64,000 bases of DNA from Liolophura sinensis (lineage: Eukaryota > Mollusca > Polyplacophora > Chitonida > Chitonidae), in NCBI RefSeq assembly GCF_032854445.1, contig NC_088295.1:26773385-26837384 (forward strand), given 5' to 3'. Within the stretch, counting starts at the first letter, position 1; every line of letters starts with the position of its first letter. A model generated the notes under the pieces. That model was not told the DNA's origin, did no database searches, and worked only from the letters and a program-made list of their open reading frames with translations. Position numbers and translations under genes: made by a program. This document shows, one piece after another, positions 50,553 through 61,729 of this stretch.

Positions 50553-50597
50553 TCGTGAATCTGGCGTTAAACACCAATCAAATAAATAAATCAAGAC
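50553..50597 (+). repeat. SINE tail fragment (MetaSINE-like)
   Basis: GGCGTTAAACACCAATCAAA followed by TAAATAAAT. This is the 3' end of the SINE in plus orientation, opposite to its neighbours. Confidence 0.7.
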
Positions 50598-50639
50598 CAG
50601 AGGCAGATAGCTATGAGTGCATACACAATGTATACACAA

Positions 50640-50812
50640 TGGAAACAGGGCCCAGAGAATGAGGGACACCCACGACCATCCGCAGATTAGTGGCTTTTCC
50701 ACGTACGACCGTAGAGGACCGGAGTGGAACTCTCACCGCCCATATTGGTGAGAAACTATTTAATCATCATTCTGCGCTAGCAGGTTAACCACTCAGCCAC
50801 TGAGGCCCTGTT
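50640..50812 (-). mobile_element. tRNA-derived SINE (MetaSINE-like), tail missing
   Basis: Plus strand: GGAAACAGGGCCCAGAGAA, CCCACGACCATCCGCAG, GTGGAACTCTCACCG and the head complement TTAACCACTCAGCCACTGAG with GCCC. The head keeps the box A complement, while the core is diverged. Confidence 0.85.
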
Positions 50813-51889
50813 CTTGTTGTAGGCCTGCGCTGTAATACCAAAACACTAAATTTGCACTAGCGTAATTACTGGAATACGGGGTCGTCACGGCATTTATGTT
50901 CAAAGCGAAACCTTAGGTTAATAGGTTAAACCGGGATAGAAATGGCAACTGGTGAAGGTTGGCTGGTTGCAGCGAAAAGTCAATCAGTTTGGCGCTCCAG
51001 GGTCGTTTTCAAATTGGCCCTTTGATTTGCCCGGTTTTATCGATAGAGCTAGGTAGACACGTATCACATAACTCAAGATCAAAGCCGTTGATGTATCACA
51101 CTCAGCACCCGGCCGACACATTCATCAACCCGTTTTGACCATAGAGTGCCGGCATACCTATGTCTGGCACCTTGTGATCATCCGTCGCAGTAGCTGGCGT
51201 CTTGTGCATGCCGATAGTTTGAGGCTACACTTATATGCAGACTGTGATAGCGCTTCAGTCTACAGCTGTCGCTCAAGAAGAAGAATGTCGACCCTCTCTG
51301 TAGTTCTAATTAGTATGATTTGTAGACAGTTCTAGATGTGGACATTGTATATAGGTGAATCGCGTGATTGGCGGGGGTTAAATCCACTATCACGAACACC
51401 TTGCTTATTTACTGATGGAGATAGACCGGGAAGACATTTTCTGAACTCATGATAAATGTAGCATATCAAGTGAAAATGCTCAGAACAAACGTATTTTAAT
51501 TTTTTTTCAGCTTTGGCACCCAAGACATCTGCACACCTCATTATTACGTGAGCTCCCTTGGGAAATTTCGCTGCAAAAAATAGCCCATGTTGTAACCGTA
51601 GATCGTTTCATTTGGCGCGAAAGCTAAACTGACGCGTCCAATCGTATCAAACTACGTTATGCCGCGAAGGACTTTCTGCTCTTGGTGTTGTTATTGTTTA
51701 AACTGACCTTTCCCTCATTTAATAACGGGCAGTTTCAGATTAAAAAGGTGTGTTATTCAAAACACAAAAGAGTGAAGAAGACCTCATGTCTTAGTCTTTG
51801 CGCCATTACTTGTTTTATCTATAAAATATCGACGGTTTGTGCAATCAACACTGATCGTATCACTGTGTATGTACGTATGTATGTAATTA

Positions 51890-52008
51890 TTTATTTGATT
51901 GGTGTTTACGCAGTACTCAAGAATATGTCACTGACACGATTGCTTCCAGGATTACGGTGAGAGGAAGCCGGACAGAACCCGGGTAAAACCCATGACCATC
52001 CGCAGCAC
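51890..52008 (-). mobile_element. tRNA-derived SINE (MetaSINE-like), head missing
   Basis: Plus strand: ATTTATTTGATTGGTGTTTA, GTACTCAAGAATATGTCACT and CATGACCATCCGCAG. It sits inside the large tandem repeat. Confidence 0.87.
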
Positions 52009-53594
52009 TGCGTATATGAGCATGATGACAGTAACCCGGCTCAAATGAACTCTTGCCAAAGCTTGCAAATGTGCGAGAAATGGGCAAAATGCTTTCCTGT
52101 TGCGTGCATTGGTTTCTGTTAATATGAGGGTAAAGACTTATCATGTACAAGAAGAAGCTGTTGTCCTTCCCGCACGAATGATCATGGATATTTAATGGCT
52201 CTGAGTCGATGCATACCGTGTCTATCTCAGACATGCGGGACAATGGCACAAGAGTCAGCTTACTACTTGATTGCTTGTAGAGTGGCGAGACAGAGTTAGT
52301 AGAAATATACTTGGTGGGATTATTTCGTCTCAATCTAGACACATTGTCAGAGAAAAACACTAAAAAAGCTGAGATACACAGATGTATCAATGTCGACGAG
52401 TCGGCCGTACATGATTACAGTGTCAGCTTCCCATTAGTGGCCGGGGTGTTACATAGACCTAGAGTAATGAACTGGGTGCTGGCGAGGGCAGATCTATCCA
52501 AAATCTCCAGTGATTCAAGCTCATATAACAGACTGGAATTGCAATTGATCCTCACCAGTGGCGATTTGAGACGGACCGAATGGGATTATCACTCAACGGA
52601 ATAGACCAATGCTCGCAGATCGGGCTGAACCCGCTATTGAAACCTTCGATTGCTTTAAAGAAGGACACAGAAAATTGAGCTGCAATTTAGTAGCTTTTCG
52701 TACTGTTTGACAATCACTAACTAATGTTCTCCATTGACCAATTCTGCCCACCAGCTGGATTATTATCCGAGTTCCAAAGGCCCGTGTTCGTGAAGTTACT
52801 GCCACGTTTATAGCCAATCAAGCATTAAACTCTTTGGAACAAATCCATCCAGCATTGGACTGAGCTACAGCCTCAGTACGACAGCCTTGGGCGTCTCCCA
52901 GACACTGTTCTGTAGTTGTAAATAGTTCTTCCTCTATATTTCCAGGCCCTTTGACTGAGGTCGAGGTACTCATTAGAGTTATAAAACACAGACCCGGTTA
53001 AATATTGTATAACCGTAGATGATTTGGGATTGTGCTGGATTCTTTCCTCAGGCTTCAGGCTCTAGGTTCACCACGTCTGTTACCTATCCGAGTGAAATGC
53101 CACGTTTAGAGGCTGTCACTTTACAAGTTGTTACTTTAGACACCAGTGTGCCGAGAAAGTGTTCTTAACGACTTCACTTTGCGTGTCTAAAATGTAAACA
53201 TTTTTTTAGGAAGAATAAATAAAATTATCCCTGGAATTCATTTGCATTTTTACGTGGATTTATAGTAATGCAATGTTTATAAGAGTTAATGGTGATTTAG
53301 AGTGAAGCTGTTGATTTTGTGAAGATCGAAGGCTGAGGACAACAGTCGATCTGACAAAAGGTTATCCGTATTGAGGATATGACATCATTAACAATGGAAA
53401 CATGGGTCACTTCTCTTTAAAGATAATGTACATTACCTTGGATTTCACCAGGTACGTCTTTGCTGTAGACTTGTATATCCCGTTAAGAATAGAACACAAT
53501 CTGTATCTTAGCTCAATAGTGTACATTTCATAATATTTCAGTTCTTGGGGAAAAATACTTACAGTTTATAAAAGTTGTTCGCAACATATCCCTT

Positions 53595-53768
53595 TATTTA
53601 TTTACTTATTTGATTGGTGTTTTACGCCGTACTCAACAATATTTCACTTATACGACGGCGGCCAGCATTATGGTGGGAGGAAACCGGGCACAGCCCGGGG
53701 GAAACCCACAAACCATCCGCAAGTTGCCAGACCTTCCCACTTACGGCCGGAGAGGAAGCCAGCGTGAA
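53595..53768 (-). mobile_element. tRNA-derived SINE (MetaSINE-like), 5' truncated, with 7-bp target duplication
   Basis: Well-kept tail and core (ACGCCGTACTCAACAATATT, GGTGGGAGGAAACCGGGC), truncated after GGAAGCCAGCGTGAA. ATCCCTT occurs at both edges (53588-53594 and 53769-53775), as expected for retrotransposition with 5' truncation. Confidence 0.92.
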
Positions 53769-53860
53769 ATCCCTTAATGATCGGCTTTCTTCACTGATGG
53801 TTCTAAAAAGAATTTTATATATAAGCTGATTAGAGAGCTTAGCTTTGATAAAAAAATAAT

Positions 53861-56800
53861 AGAGTCCAAAGCCATTTCCCCGCCTGGGTTTCTAATGTTC
53901 CGATCTAACTTGTTTTAAAAAAAGCCTTCGTCAAGTTTAGTGTTGAGCATGTGGCTTAGCCATTGCTGCTAGAATAGCTTTGCTGATGGTCTCTTAAGCT
54001 ACACGTACTGATATTATGATACGTTGCACCTTATAACCTGTACAGTAACACACAACTTGTAAACTATGTGAAAGTGAATAGAAACAAGGGGATAATCTTT
54101 TGAACGAAATGTTTAAGATCCTCATTAGACACTCACTGGTGGATAAATTTTGTGGGTTATTTCCTATTGATGAGCAGAGAAAATGTATTATCAAACCTTC
54201 TTGCCTATAAGCGTTGCTTGGTTTTATGAACCAGTGGCGTCTCTCTTATAACAGACAAATGGGCTCTCTCTAACCTGTTTCATGATATTAAAATACACAA
54301 ACGATTCTTTTTCAAATCGCAAACAAATGTTCCAAAAATTCGTAACTTTTCTATGAATAATATTATAAATGACTTTCTTACATTACTGACATGCCGGGAG
54401 CGACTCCCAAATGTCCAAATCATTCTTCGGCTGCGAGCACCGTCCACACATGGATCTGGAGCGAATCATTTTCAGTTAGAACGATTCTTTGTCAGAACAA
54501 GGCCAAGGGAGATTTGCAGTATATTCATCATGCAAGCACTTAAAAGGAAATGTTACTTAAGCAGTATCTACAATCTATCTTTCTTCCATCCTTTTCTTGC
54601 CTAGTCAGTGGTGCTTTATTTTCTTAACAACGATAAAAGTCATTCGAAGGCAGTAAGACTAACCGTGTACATATTCCACTGATGGCGCAAGATTTCCAGC
54701 ACATAAGGATGAAAACGGATTTCATTCGAAACCCAAGAGAATGAAACGAGAATAAGGACTTCACGCAGTTCGGGTGCTTTACCTTCTAAGTGCGCAGGGT
54801 TTGTGTAGTCAACATTAATATCACTGTGTATGTATGAGCGTGTTGAAAGTATATCCGTTCAATTAAGTGTTCTGGATATATGGATATATCCATGAGTTGG
54901 ACATACATGATTACACCGCCAGCTTTCCATCGTGGTCATCTGGCTTGGGTGTTACATAGATCTGGAGTAATGATCTGGGTGGTGGAGAGGGCCTCTCTAT
55001 CCAAAATCCCCACTGATCCAACCGCACATGTTAAAACACCGGCTACATATGCAATTGATCCTCACCAGAGGCGATTTGAGCCCGACTGAATGAGATTATC
55101 GCTCAACAAAATACACGAACACTTGCAGATTTGACTAAACCCGCTATTGAAGTCGTTTGCTTTAAAGAAGCACACAGTAGTTAGCAGCTTTTGCTACTGT
55201 TTTCCATGCTATATCTAATGTCCTCTATTGACCTATTCTGCCCACCAGCTCGATCATTACTCGAGTTCCGAAGCCTCATGCCCGAGAAAATACTGCCACG
55301 TTCATAGCCAATCAAGCATTAACTTCTGATGATTAAATCATTCCAGGTCAGTCTAAACTGACCTAAACGCACGCATTCCCTAGCACTCAATTCTACATCC
55401 TTTGGCGTCTCCTAGACACAGTCCTGTAGATATATAAAGTTCTTTGTCTATATTTCCACGCCCTGTGGGTGAACTCGAGGTACTTATCACAGTTGTACAA
55501 CAGAGACGGTTCGGATTGCCCTGGATTCTTCCCTCAGGCTTTAGTCTGTTGGTTAAGTACGTCTGTTGCGTGCCCCAGGGAAATGCAACACACGTTTAGA
55601 AGCTGTCTGCGAGACAAGTTGTTACTTTGGACGCCTGTGTGTCGAAGGAGTGTTCTTTAACGACTCCACTTTCCATTTCTAAGATGTATTCAACATTTCT
55701 CTTAGCATGAATAAATCAAATTACAAAAATATATAGTCTCTTGCCAATGACAGCGTTCAAATCCGGATGGAATATTCCGGCTTCCGAAGGCGAGTATTTT
55801 TCCGCGAAAATAAGAATCCAGGCTCTGCACATTCCCCAACTGCCTGTAAATGTGTAACATTCCGGATGTGGGCGGACAGGTTCACAGTGTCGTCCGTGAT
55901 GCCGAGGTGTTGATGTATGGTTCACTCCTCGGAAATATACACAAAGTCACATTCAGGGTAAACTAGGATGAAATGTACGTAATTGCACAAAAAACACAGT
56001 GAGTGATACAAACGTCTCCAAAAAGTGGCAAGTGGTGAAACACAAGCTTACAAAGTGCTCTGTACAGAAAATGAAGTACAAATGGTAAATGTCGGATGGC
56101 GTGAAAGCCGATTCTCCAAACCCAGCAAAATCCTTTACAGTGGATGGTAGTAAATGTGACTGCTCTCAAGTGAACTTGATTAAATGACTGCTCATAAGTG
56201 GACTTGAATGAATGACTACAAGCTCAACAACTGCTTCGCAGTTTATATTTATACACTAACGTAAAATTTAAACGTAAAATAACGTAAACGTAAAATTTAC
56301 TTATTTATTTATTTGATTAGTGTTTAACGCCGTACTCAAGAATACAACGGCGGTCAGCCTTATGGTGGATGGAAACCGGGAACACCCCGGGCGAAAAAAC
56401 CACGACCATCCGCAGGTTGTTGACAGACCACCCACGTATGGCGGGAGAGGAAGCCAGCTCGAGCTGGACTTGAACTCACGGTGACTGTACTGGTTAGAGA
56501 CTTCTGGGTCATCACGCTGCGCTAGCGCGCTAACCAATTGAGCCATGGAGGTCCCCTAACGTAAAAGAAAATTAAGGATGGTTTGATCGTAAACTTGTGT
56601 ACAACACTGACACATATTTCCAGAATGTACACCCTATTTACAAGGAGACTAAACTCATAAACACCGAAGCCTCGAGAACGCTCGACTGAATTACAGTGCA
56701 GGCTGTAACATACACAGAGGGGAATATGTAAGTCAGACACTGATAAATAAAAAAATTTAAAAAACACAATAGAGTGTTTAAAGACTGGGTTAGTAACAAT

Positions 56801-57179
56801 TGTCACTTATAGTGAAGCTTGAATGGGATATACCTAGGATAATAGAATATGATCTTGTCAACATTCGAAGACAAAGAATCGCTCTCGATTTATAGATGAT
56901 ATCGATTATGTGTCTAAGGCATAAACAGAAGAGTCTCTCTTTTCTCTTAAATAAAAATGTTACTTAGATATTACATGATGCATTTTAATACCTCCGACCA
57001 CTGACCATCTACCATATTTTCTTGCTATTTTGATTTTTCCCTCTGTGCGCCCTATTATCTATTCGCATTACAAACTGGTTGAATTTGTACCTTTCTATAA
57101 AATAAATTACATCATGCCATACTATATTTGTACTTGACATCTGGGGACAAAAAATACATATGTTTGCTACATATGCTTG
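53861..57179. repeat. Large tandem repeat, unit 2 (with about 1 kb insert)
   Basis: Landmarks: GAGCATGTGGCTTAG (53946), ATTATCAAAC (54187), ATTCTTCGGCTGCGAGC (54422), ACATAGATCTGGAGTAATGA (54956), CTGCCCACCAGCTCG (55236) and GTGAAGCTTGAATGG (56812). About 1 kb between roughly 55720 and 56760, including a SINE, has no counterpart in the other units. Confidence 0.8.
56296..56557 (-). mobile_element. Full-length tRNA-derived SINE (MetaSINE-like) with 9-bp target duplication
   Basis: Best copy in the window. On the minus strand it starts GGGGACCTCCATGGCTCAAT (box A TGGCTCAATTGG, 56545-56534), with box B GAGTTCAAGTCC (56477-56466), the CCCGGGGTGTTCCCGG core, CTTGAGTACGGCGTT and an AAATAAATAAATAAG tail. 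AACGTAAAA flanks it at 56287-56295 and 56558-56566. Box A and box B are the internal RNA polymerase III promoter. Confidence 0.95.
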
Positions 57180-59949
57180 GATTGAGTCATGCATGGTTAC
57201 CCTCGTGGTAGGTTGGAAATCATCTGCTTTGTTCCCCGAGGCTTCAAGAGAGAATGGATGAATGAATTGTTGGGCTTAAAATTTTTCTGTCATATGACGA
57301 CGGCTTCAAAAAAGAATAGTCTACGTATACGCTGCATGACAAGACTGGTTAGTCTCACTAAAATGCACAAACGATTCTCCTTTAAATGACAAATGAAGAC
57401 GAAATTACTATTAGTAACAATGTTCCAACAAACCCTTTACCTTTTCTAAAACCTTGCACAAATAAGATATTTACATTCCTCTGCCAAGAGTAGGGTTCAG
57501 CATGTGGCTTTGTATATATGTATGTATGCTTAAGACTTTACATCGTACTTAACAATTTTCAGGTATATGACGACGACGCGGTGATTTATTGTGGCTGGAA
57601 TGACTTTGCTAATAATCCTCACAAACTATACATTGAGTCCATGGTAAATCCAAAGTAAATGTGTAAAATGTGGTTTGTAATCTGCAGGATGATTGTGAAT
57701 AACAATTAGGGCAATATTCTTTATGATAGGTGACACTTCAGAACTAGTAGGCCAACAAATATCCTGTAACCTGTTTGATGGTGAATAAGAGGAGGGCATA
57801 ATCATTTGAATGGTGTGTTTTAGTTCCCGCTTAGACACTCACTGGTCCACAGATTTTTGGAATTATTTCCCAACGATGAGTAGACAGAATTGATTATCAA
57901 ACTTTCTTGTCCTTGGATTTATACAGCCTTATGTCAGGACTGATGTCAGACACCTGATGATATTTCTGTTTTCTGCCTTGGTGTTGCCTGGTTTTGTAAA
58001 CCTATAAAATTGGTTCCTCGCTTATAAGATACAAAAGCGTTCTTTTTAGACCTCTCTCATGGCATTAAAATGTAGACATGATTATTCCTTTAAAAGAAAC
58101 AGTTGTCATTAGTAAGAATGTTCCAACAAACCCTTTACCGTCTCTAAAAACTTTCATAAATAATATATTTATATTCCTGACATGTTTTGAACTATTCGGT
58201 GCGCAGGTACAAACCGTTCTTCGGCTGCCAGGTGCGAACACCGTCGATACATGGATCATGTGGAAATCAACATCTTAGATCAATACCTTGAGAGAGTGTT
58301 TTGATGTACATTCCTCATGCATGCACTTTATGAGAAAAGTTACTTAGGCAGTATTTACAATCTAACCTTCTCACACACTATTCTGTCCATTGGAGGTTAA
58401 TTCTGCTCTATTTTTTCTCCAACGGCAAAAGTGTTTTCGTTGGCAATGGGCCTTATGGTGTACATCTCCAACTCACAGCGCCAAGTTTAGCTACACATAA
58501 ACGGTTCCCCTTCGTGTCGGAAAGCTGTTCCTTGATTCATCACTTAACTGCAGTCTTTAACCATGGTGTACTCGACAAGTCTAGTGACGATGTCAAGGAT
58601 GTTTCTGTCATTTCAGATAAAAAAGATGTGTTATTCAGGACGCGACAAGAGAATTTGACATGACTTGACCTTCGTGCATTTCACATCTGTGGAAAAGTAT
58701 TTGTGTATTTGATTCTGTGCATGTTTGAGCTGTTGAAAATATTTCAGGTCGAGGAAGTGTTTTGGTGCTAAATGTGCAAGAATTACTTTCTAGTTGCGTG
58801 TATTGGTTTCTGTGAAGATGAGTCCAAACCCTTATCATGTACAAGAAGAAACTCTTGCCCTTCTCGCACGAATGCTTGTTCGAGAATTATGTTTTGAACA
58901 AAGGCCGATTGAATTAACTGTCAGCTTTTCATTATGGACGTATCTCGGCGGCCAGTGTTTTACATAGATCTAGAGTAATGAACAGGGTGCTGGCGAAGGC
59001 AGATCTATCCAAAATCTCCAGTGATTCAAGCTCATATAACACAGACTGGAATTACCACGACTGGAACCGAAATATCATTTAACAGAATAGACCAATGCTC
59101 GCTGAACCCGCTATTGGAATCTTTAAAAGATTTTGCTTTAAAGAAGGCCACAGAAAATTGAGCTGCAATTTAGTAGCTTTTCGTACTGTTTGACAATCAC
59201 TAACAATGTTCTCCATTGACCAATTCTGCCCACCATCTGGATTATTATCCAAGTTCCAAAAGCCCGTGTTCGAGAAGGTACTGCCACGTTCATAGCCAAT
59301 CAAGCATATAAACTCTTTGGAACAAATCCTTCCAGCATTGGACTGAGCTGCAGTCTCAATCCTACAGCCTTGTGCGTCTCCCAGACACTGTTCTGTAGTT
59401 GTAAATAGTTCTTCCTCTATATTTCCAGGCCCTTTGACTGAGGTCGGGGTACTCATTAGTGTTATAAAACACAGAACTGGGTAAATATCTTAGGAAGAAT
59501 AATTACTATTAGGATTTGTACTGTTACCTGGGATTAGAGGACGAGTTACCTGACATTTATGAAAGTAAATTGTTATTTAGGGTGAAGCTGGAGTATAATT
59601 TACCCTCTGATTAGATCTTAACAACATTCTAAGATAAAGGATCGCTCTCGATGTCTCATGGAGGACATCGATTATGTGCCTATGGTATCATGAACAAATC
59701 TCTCTTATCTCTTAAATAAAAATGTTACTTGGATATTACATGATGTCTTTCAGTTTCACTGGTTACCTCTGACCATCAACCGTCTACCACACTTTCGCCG
59801 CAATTTTGGTTTTCCCCTCTATGCTGCCGACTACCGTTTCATTCGTTTTACAAACTAGTTGAATTTGTACCTTCCTATAAACTAACCTGCAATATGCTTT
59901 ACTATTTGACATCTAGGGACAGGTCAAGAAAGATATTTGCTACATAGGC
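57180..59949. repeat. Large tandem repeat, unit 3 (most complete, about 2.77 kb)
   Basis: Contains all landmarks in order: GGAAATCATCTGCTTTGTTC (57215), GCATGTGGCTT (57500), GATTATCAAAC (57893), GTTCTTCGGCTGCCAGG (58212), GCAGTCTTTAACCATGG (58550), GTACAAGAAGAAACTC (58839), ACATAGATCTAGAGTAATGA (58964), CTGCCCACCATCTGG (59226), CCAGACACTGTTCTGTAG (59382) and GTGAAGCTGGAG (59581). It holds a 125-codon minus frame (59456-59079) that the other units break with indels, so it is probably not a gene. Confidence 0.85.
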
Positions 59950-60293
59950 TGGAATTGGGTTACGTATGATTACTCCCATGATACGCTGGAAATTATCTGC
60001 TTTATTCTCTGAGGTCCCAAGAAAGAAATAATGAATGAATCTTGGAATAACGTTGTACTGAATTTTTCAGCCGTGTGGCAACAACTTCAAAAAAGAATGC
60101 AAAATATACATATATGCTGACAAGGCTAGTTAGTGTGATTAAAAGGCACAAGCGATTTTTCATAAAATGGCAAATAAAGGTGCAATTACTATTAGTAGCA
60201 ATGTTTCCACAATCCCTTTACCTTATTTAAAAACTTGCATAAATAACATTTTCACATTCCTTAGCCAAGTGTAGTGTCGAGCATGTGACTTAG

Positions 60294-60353
60294 TATATAT
60301 GTATGTATGCTTAGTGCTTTACGTCATACAATTTTTCGGTCATATGATGACAC
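60294..60353 (-). repeat. SINE-tail insertion inside unit 4, with 9-bp duplication
   Basis: 60 bp carrying a second-family SINE tail on the minus strand (plus: GCTTAGTGCTTTACGTCATA, TCGGTCATATGATGAC), bounded by GTGACTTAG at 60285-60293 and 60354-60362. The same insert, more diverged, is in unit 3 (57509-57570) and absent from unit 2. Confidence 0.75.
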
Positions 60354-61610
60354 GTGACTTAGTCACTGCGGCTACATTGGCTTTGCTATTAATCCTCACA
60401 ATCCATACATTGAGCCGATGGTAAGTCAAAAGTATGTGTGGAAAATGTGGTTTGTAATCTGAAGGCTGATTGGCTGATTGTAAATGACGATCAGAGACAA
60501 TATTTTTATGACAGTTGGCAATTCAAAACTAGTAGACCAACAAGTATCTTGTAACCTGTTTGATGGTGAATAGAAACTAGGGTATGATCATTTGAATGAC
60601 ATGTTTCAGTTTCCTCGTAGACACTCGCTGGTAAGCAAATTTTTAGGGTTATTTCCTAATGATGAGCAGACAGAACGGGAATTGCAATTGATCCTTACCC
60701 GAGGCGATTTGAACCGGACTCAACCAAAAAGACCAACGATTGCAGATCGGACTCAATGCGCTCTTTAAAGGAGAAGAAAATTTAAATATCAATAAAATAG
60801 CATTGAAAAGAATATGCATTTTCTCGCAGGTGCATGCCATAAAAACTATTCTAATATGTACCTCAAGTTGATAAATTATAAATGAAAGTCAGCGCCAAAA
60901 TCCGCTGTGGGCGACTCCATTTTGCCTAAGAACTGAAATCTTCTGTGTTAGGAGAAGAATTGACGTCGGATAACGGCGAAGTGCAGTTTGTACATTTCCG
61001 GTAGAACTGTTCTTTCCAGAAGGTAGCGAACAGTACTCAATCCTACAACATAGGGCGTCTCCAAGACACTGTTCTGTTCTACATCTGTTTTTACAGACCC
61101 TTTGACTAAGATCGGGGTACTCATTACGGGTATACGACATACAATTGGCTCAATGTCGTGCTCTGTTTATTAGCTGATTTTGTATTGTGCTGGACTTCAC
61201 AGATTTTCACATTATAGTTTAACCATGTCTATTGTCTGGGTGGGCCTCCTGGCGCAAGCCCCCTGTTGCCTATCCCCGAGCAATACGACATATGTTCAGA
61301 AGTTGTCTTCATGACAAATTGTTATTTTAGAAGCTGAAGTATTGAGGAAGCGGTATTAAACGCCTCCACTTTGCGGTTCACAACATCTTTCATGGTAAGA
61401 ATAAATAAAAAAATTCCTGGAAGCACTGCACAGTCTGTTAGACTGAAACACTGACCTAGGTGAGTCAGCCCTGATTCTGCTACCTTACTTCTTTGATAAC
61501 TGCCTCTACTACGTCAGGTATTGTAAATATAAGCATTCTCTCTCCGCCTTTCTTTCCTAGCAACAGAGAGGGATCAGTCATTTCCAGTAAAACCAACAAG
61601 AAACACTATT

Positions 61611-61707
61611 TATTGATATCGATAAATGGATTAGTGATATCGAAAGTGAATTAGTGATATCGATAAAAATTTATTGACAACTATAATTAATTTATCGATA
61701 TCCATAA
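61611..61707. repeat. Short palindromic repeat cluster
   Basis: TATTGATATCGATAAAT, two TTAGTGATATCGA units and the inverted ATTTATCGATATCCATAA. The ends can pair as a hairpin. Confidence 0.8.
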
Positions 61708-61729
61708 TTTTCCAGAAAACGTGCCCCTC

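Larger units (their letters stand above)
51825..53860. repeat. Large tandem repeat, unit 1 (partial)
   Basis: First unit of the array reaching the window end. Landmarks: TCACTGTGTATGTACGTATG (51858), GTACAAGAAGAAGCTGTTG (52143), ACATAGACCTAGAGTAATGA (52452), CTGCCCACCAGCTGG (52744), CCAGACACTGTTCTGTAG (52897) and GAATAAATAAAATTATCC (53213). The same landmarks recur in order downstream. A SINE interrupts it at 51890-52008, and another lies at 53595-53768. Confidence 0.8.
59950..61729. repeat. Large tandem repeat, unit 4 (deletion derivative)
   Basis: Begins like unit 3 (GGAAATTATCTGCTTTATTC at 59989, GCATGTGACTTAG at 60281). At about 60676 it jumps from GATGAGCAGACAGAACGGG directly to ATTGCAATTGATCCTTACC, skipping about 1.1 kb present in units 3 and 5. 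It resumes with CAAGACACTGTTCTGTTC (61061) and GTAAGAATAAATAAAAAA (61396). The last part of the unit is missing. Confidence 0.8.

Noticed and set aside
56534-56545. Box A and box B suggesting a true tRNA gene
   Set aside because: No complete cloverleaf; the boxes belong to a SINE head joined to a SINE body and A-rich tail.
56301-56546. 81-codon minus frame
   Set aside because: Lies wholly inside a SINE; the same applies to frames at 4600-4990, 37955-38143, 44599-44784 and 53614-53829.
59079-59456. 125-codon minus frame repeated in related form at 52593-52817, 60889-61140 and 62882-63082
   Set aside because: The frame is not kept: a 2-base indel near the CAAGCATTAAAC block breaks it in other units, so similarity reflects DNA repeats rather than protein constraint.
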